Part shown: one piece after another, positions 62,890-64,000 of the stretch
Position numbering within the stretch: position 1 is the stretch's first letter
Layout of the letters: each line of letters starts with the position of its first letter
Origin: Haloferula sp. BvORR071
GTDB lineage: Bacteria; Verrucomicrobiota; Verrucomicrobiia; Verrucomicrobiales; Akkermansiaceae
Direction of reading: 5' to 3'
DNA: 64,000 bases
Assembly: GCF_000739615.1 (NCBI RefSeq)
Contig: NZ_BATP01000003.1
Coordinates: 496,001 to 560,000 of the forward strand
Position numbers and translations under genes: made by a program
Notes under the pieces: model-generated
Databases searched by the model: none
Told to the model about the DNA's origin: nothing
Seen by the model: only the letters and a program-made list of their open reading frames with translations

Positions 62890-64000
62890 ATGAAATCGCC
62901 AACCCTCCTCTCTGCCGGAGCCGCAGGAATGATCGCGATGCTCTCTCTGGGTTCCTGCAAGAAGTCGGACTCCGAGCCTAGTGACAGCGGCAGTGGTAGG
63001 GAGAAGTCTTCGCTGAGACTAGGGAATGCTTCCAAGCAACAGGCCACAAGTTTGCCGGCACAGGGTGGCGCCAACGGCTTCCGGCAACAAGTGAGCCGCC
63101 TGCAGACGTCGGACTTGGTGGCCCTTTGGCAGTCGCTGGATTCCGCCGGACTGAGCAAGGACGAGAAGATCGAGCGCCAGCGAGAAATCATCGAACGGCT
63201 GACTCAGCTCGGAGAGTTTGACGCGGCAATGAAGCTTGCCACCAGCTATGGCCAGGGCGAGTTGCGCTATGCCTTGGTATCCTCATTGACCGCCGGGTCG
63301 CCTGAAGCACTTGCCAGCCTGCTGGAGCGCACACGAGACTCCTCCCTTTCGCAGGCCGACCGCAACGCCCTGTTATGGGGGATCCAGGAAAACATCGGCA
63401 GGTCTGGCGGCTTGTCGAAGATCACAACGTTCCTCGCCGCGAGGCCAAACCTCTCCGGGGATGAAGCCAACGCGATCGGGGCCGGAATCTCTTCCAGCAT
63501 CGATCTGCGGAAGACACCCACTCAAGAACTCTCCCCCGCGGACCTGAAGGCCAACCACGGCATCGCGGAGGCCCTGTTGAAGGACGCTTGCGCCGCCTAC
63601 CCCCAGTTGGAGGAGAGGCTGGTCCAATCTTTCCTGATGCAGGCTGCCGATGTCACCCCTTTCGAGTGCTGGAAGACCTTGTCGGAACACTACGAGCGAC
63701 TGCTGGATGGAGATGGGCGGCTCCTGCGCCTGAAGGAGCTGAGCGAATACATGTTCGCCGAAGACCCCAAGCGCGCACTTACCGCCATCACGGAAATGCG
63801 CGGCAAAAGCGAGTATGCGGCGCTGCTGCGGGAGGGCGGAGCCACTTGGGCCAACTCCGACATTAGCGCGGTGGAGGCCTGGTTCGCCGACACCGGCAAA
63901 GACCTGCCGAAAAGCGAGGCCGACCAAGTGGCTCACGGCGTCGCCCGCTTCCTGGGAGAAGACGGCCGACCCGCCGAAGGCTGGAAATGGGTCGGCAAGA
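62890..64000 (+). CDS. Array-type lipoprotein, cut by the right window edge
   Basis: The frame from ATG 62890 is open to the end of the window (370 codons). The signal peptide ends MLSLGSC-KKS, a plausible lipobox followed by a Ser/Asp-rich stretch, so a lipoprotein. The body has RQREIIERLTQLGEFDAAMK and MFAEDPKRALTAITEMRGKS, then NSDISAVEAWFADTGKDLP, all close to the array repeat. Its C-terminus is not in view. Divergent from J3 across 256 bp. Confidence 0.82.
   Translation, partial: MKSPTLLSAGAAGMIAMLSLGSCKKSDSEPSDSGSGREKSSLRLGNASKQQATSLPAQGGANGFRQQVSRLQTSDLVALWQSLDSAGLSKDEKIERQREIIERLTQLGEFDAAMKLATSYGQGELRYALVSSLTAGSPEALASLLERTRDSSLSQADRNALLWGIQENIGRSGGLSKITTFLAARPNLSGDEANAIGAGISSSIDLRKTPTQELSPADLKANHGIAEALLKDACAAYPQLEERLVQSFLMQAADVTPFECWKTLSEHYERLLDGDGRLLRLKELSEYMFAEDPKRALTAITEMRGKSEYAALLREGGATWANSDISAVEAWFADTGKDLPKSEADQVAHGVARFLGEDGRPAEGWKWVGK

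Noticed and set aside
9303-64000. CRISPR array or toxin-antitoxin reading of the repeated pairs
   Set aside because: No short regularly spaced repeats are present, and the paired proteins are large, anchored and lack toxin or DNA-binding motifs.

Overview
The window looks like chromosome from a GC-rich Verrucomicrobiota bacterium, probably in the Verrucomicrobiales (Luteolibacter/Haloferula-like). This is inferred from overall gene character and from the many N-terminally anchored helical proteins; no rRNA or marker gene confirms it.

Left part (1-8417) is ordinary chromosome. It holds the 3' end of a GH63-type glycoside hydrolase, a minus-strand assimilatory sulfate-reduction operon cysJ-cysI-cysH-cysK, a small one-TM protein, and a Tat-exported NAD-dependent epimerase-like protein. 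A junction follows at 8418-9302: the 5' half of a tRNA-Ser(UGA) gene that stops after the anticodon arm, then the C-terminal end of an IS5-type transposase.

From 9303 to the right edge almost every gene belongs to an array of more than 30 related or similarly built proteins of about 330-520 residues. Each has a short basic N-terminus, one hydrophobic segment or lipoprotein signal, a low-complexity linker, and an all-helical body studded with W-x(2-5)-DP-x-AA-x(2)-W motifs. I sorted them into family letters by shared motifs. A and B form coupled pairs (four copies). C and D form coupled pairs (three copies). G and F form coupled pairs (three copies). H and I form a pair, with one broken extra H. 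E has two copies, J three, M two (small two-TM proteins); K, L1, L2 and others occur once. Within the repeated pairs the stop of the first gene overlaps or nearly touches the start of the second (4, 8 or 14 bp overlap, or a 1-bp gap), so the two proteins are probably made together. The pairs are arranged as alternating divergent and convergent operons.

Three genes stand out. A 2210-residue protein with an N-terminal SIR2 NADase-type domain, TPR-like repeats and a possible PIN-like segment (31563-38195) resembles an anti-phage protein and sits inside the array. An ECF-type sigma factor is fused through a transmembrane segment to an array-type helical domain (45925-47841), the only regulator seen in the array and a hint that these domains can act as extracytoplasmic sensors. 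B3 carries an in-frame amber codon with homologous sequence continuing beyond it.

The function of the array proteins is unknown. What the sequence supports is repeated duplication of two-gene units, divergence, and local decay (broken H, amber in B3, an IS remnant, an 83-bp degenerate direct repeat).
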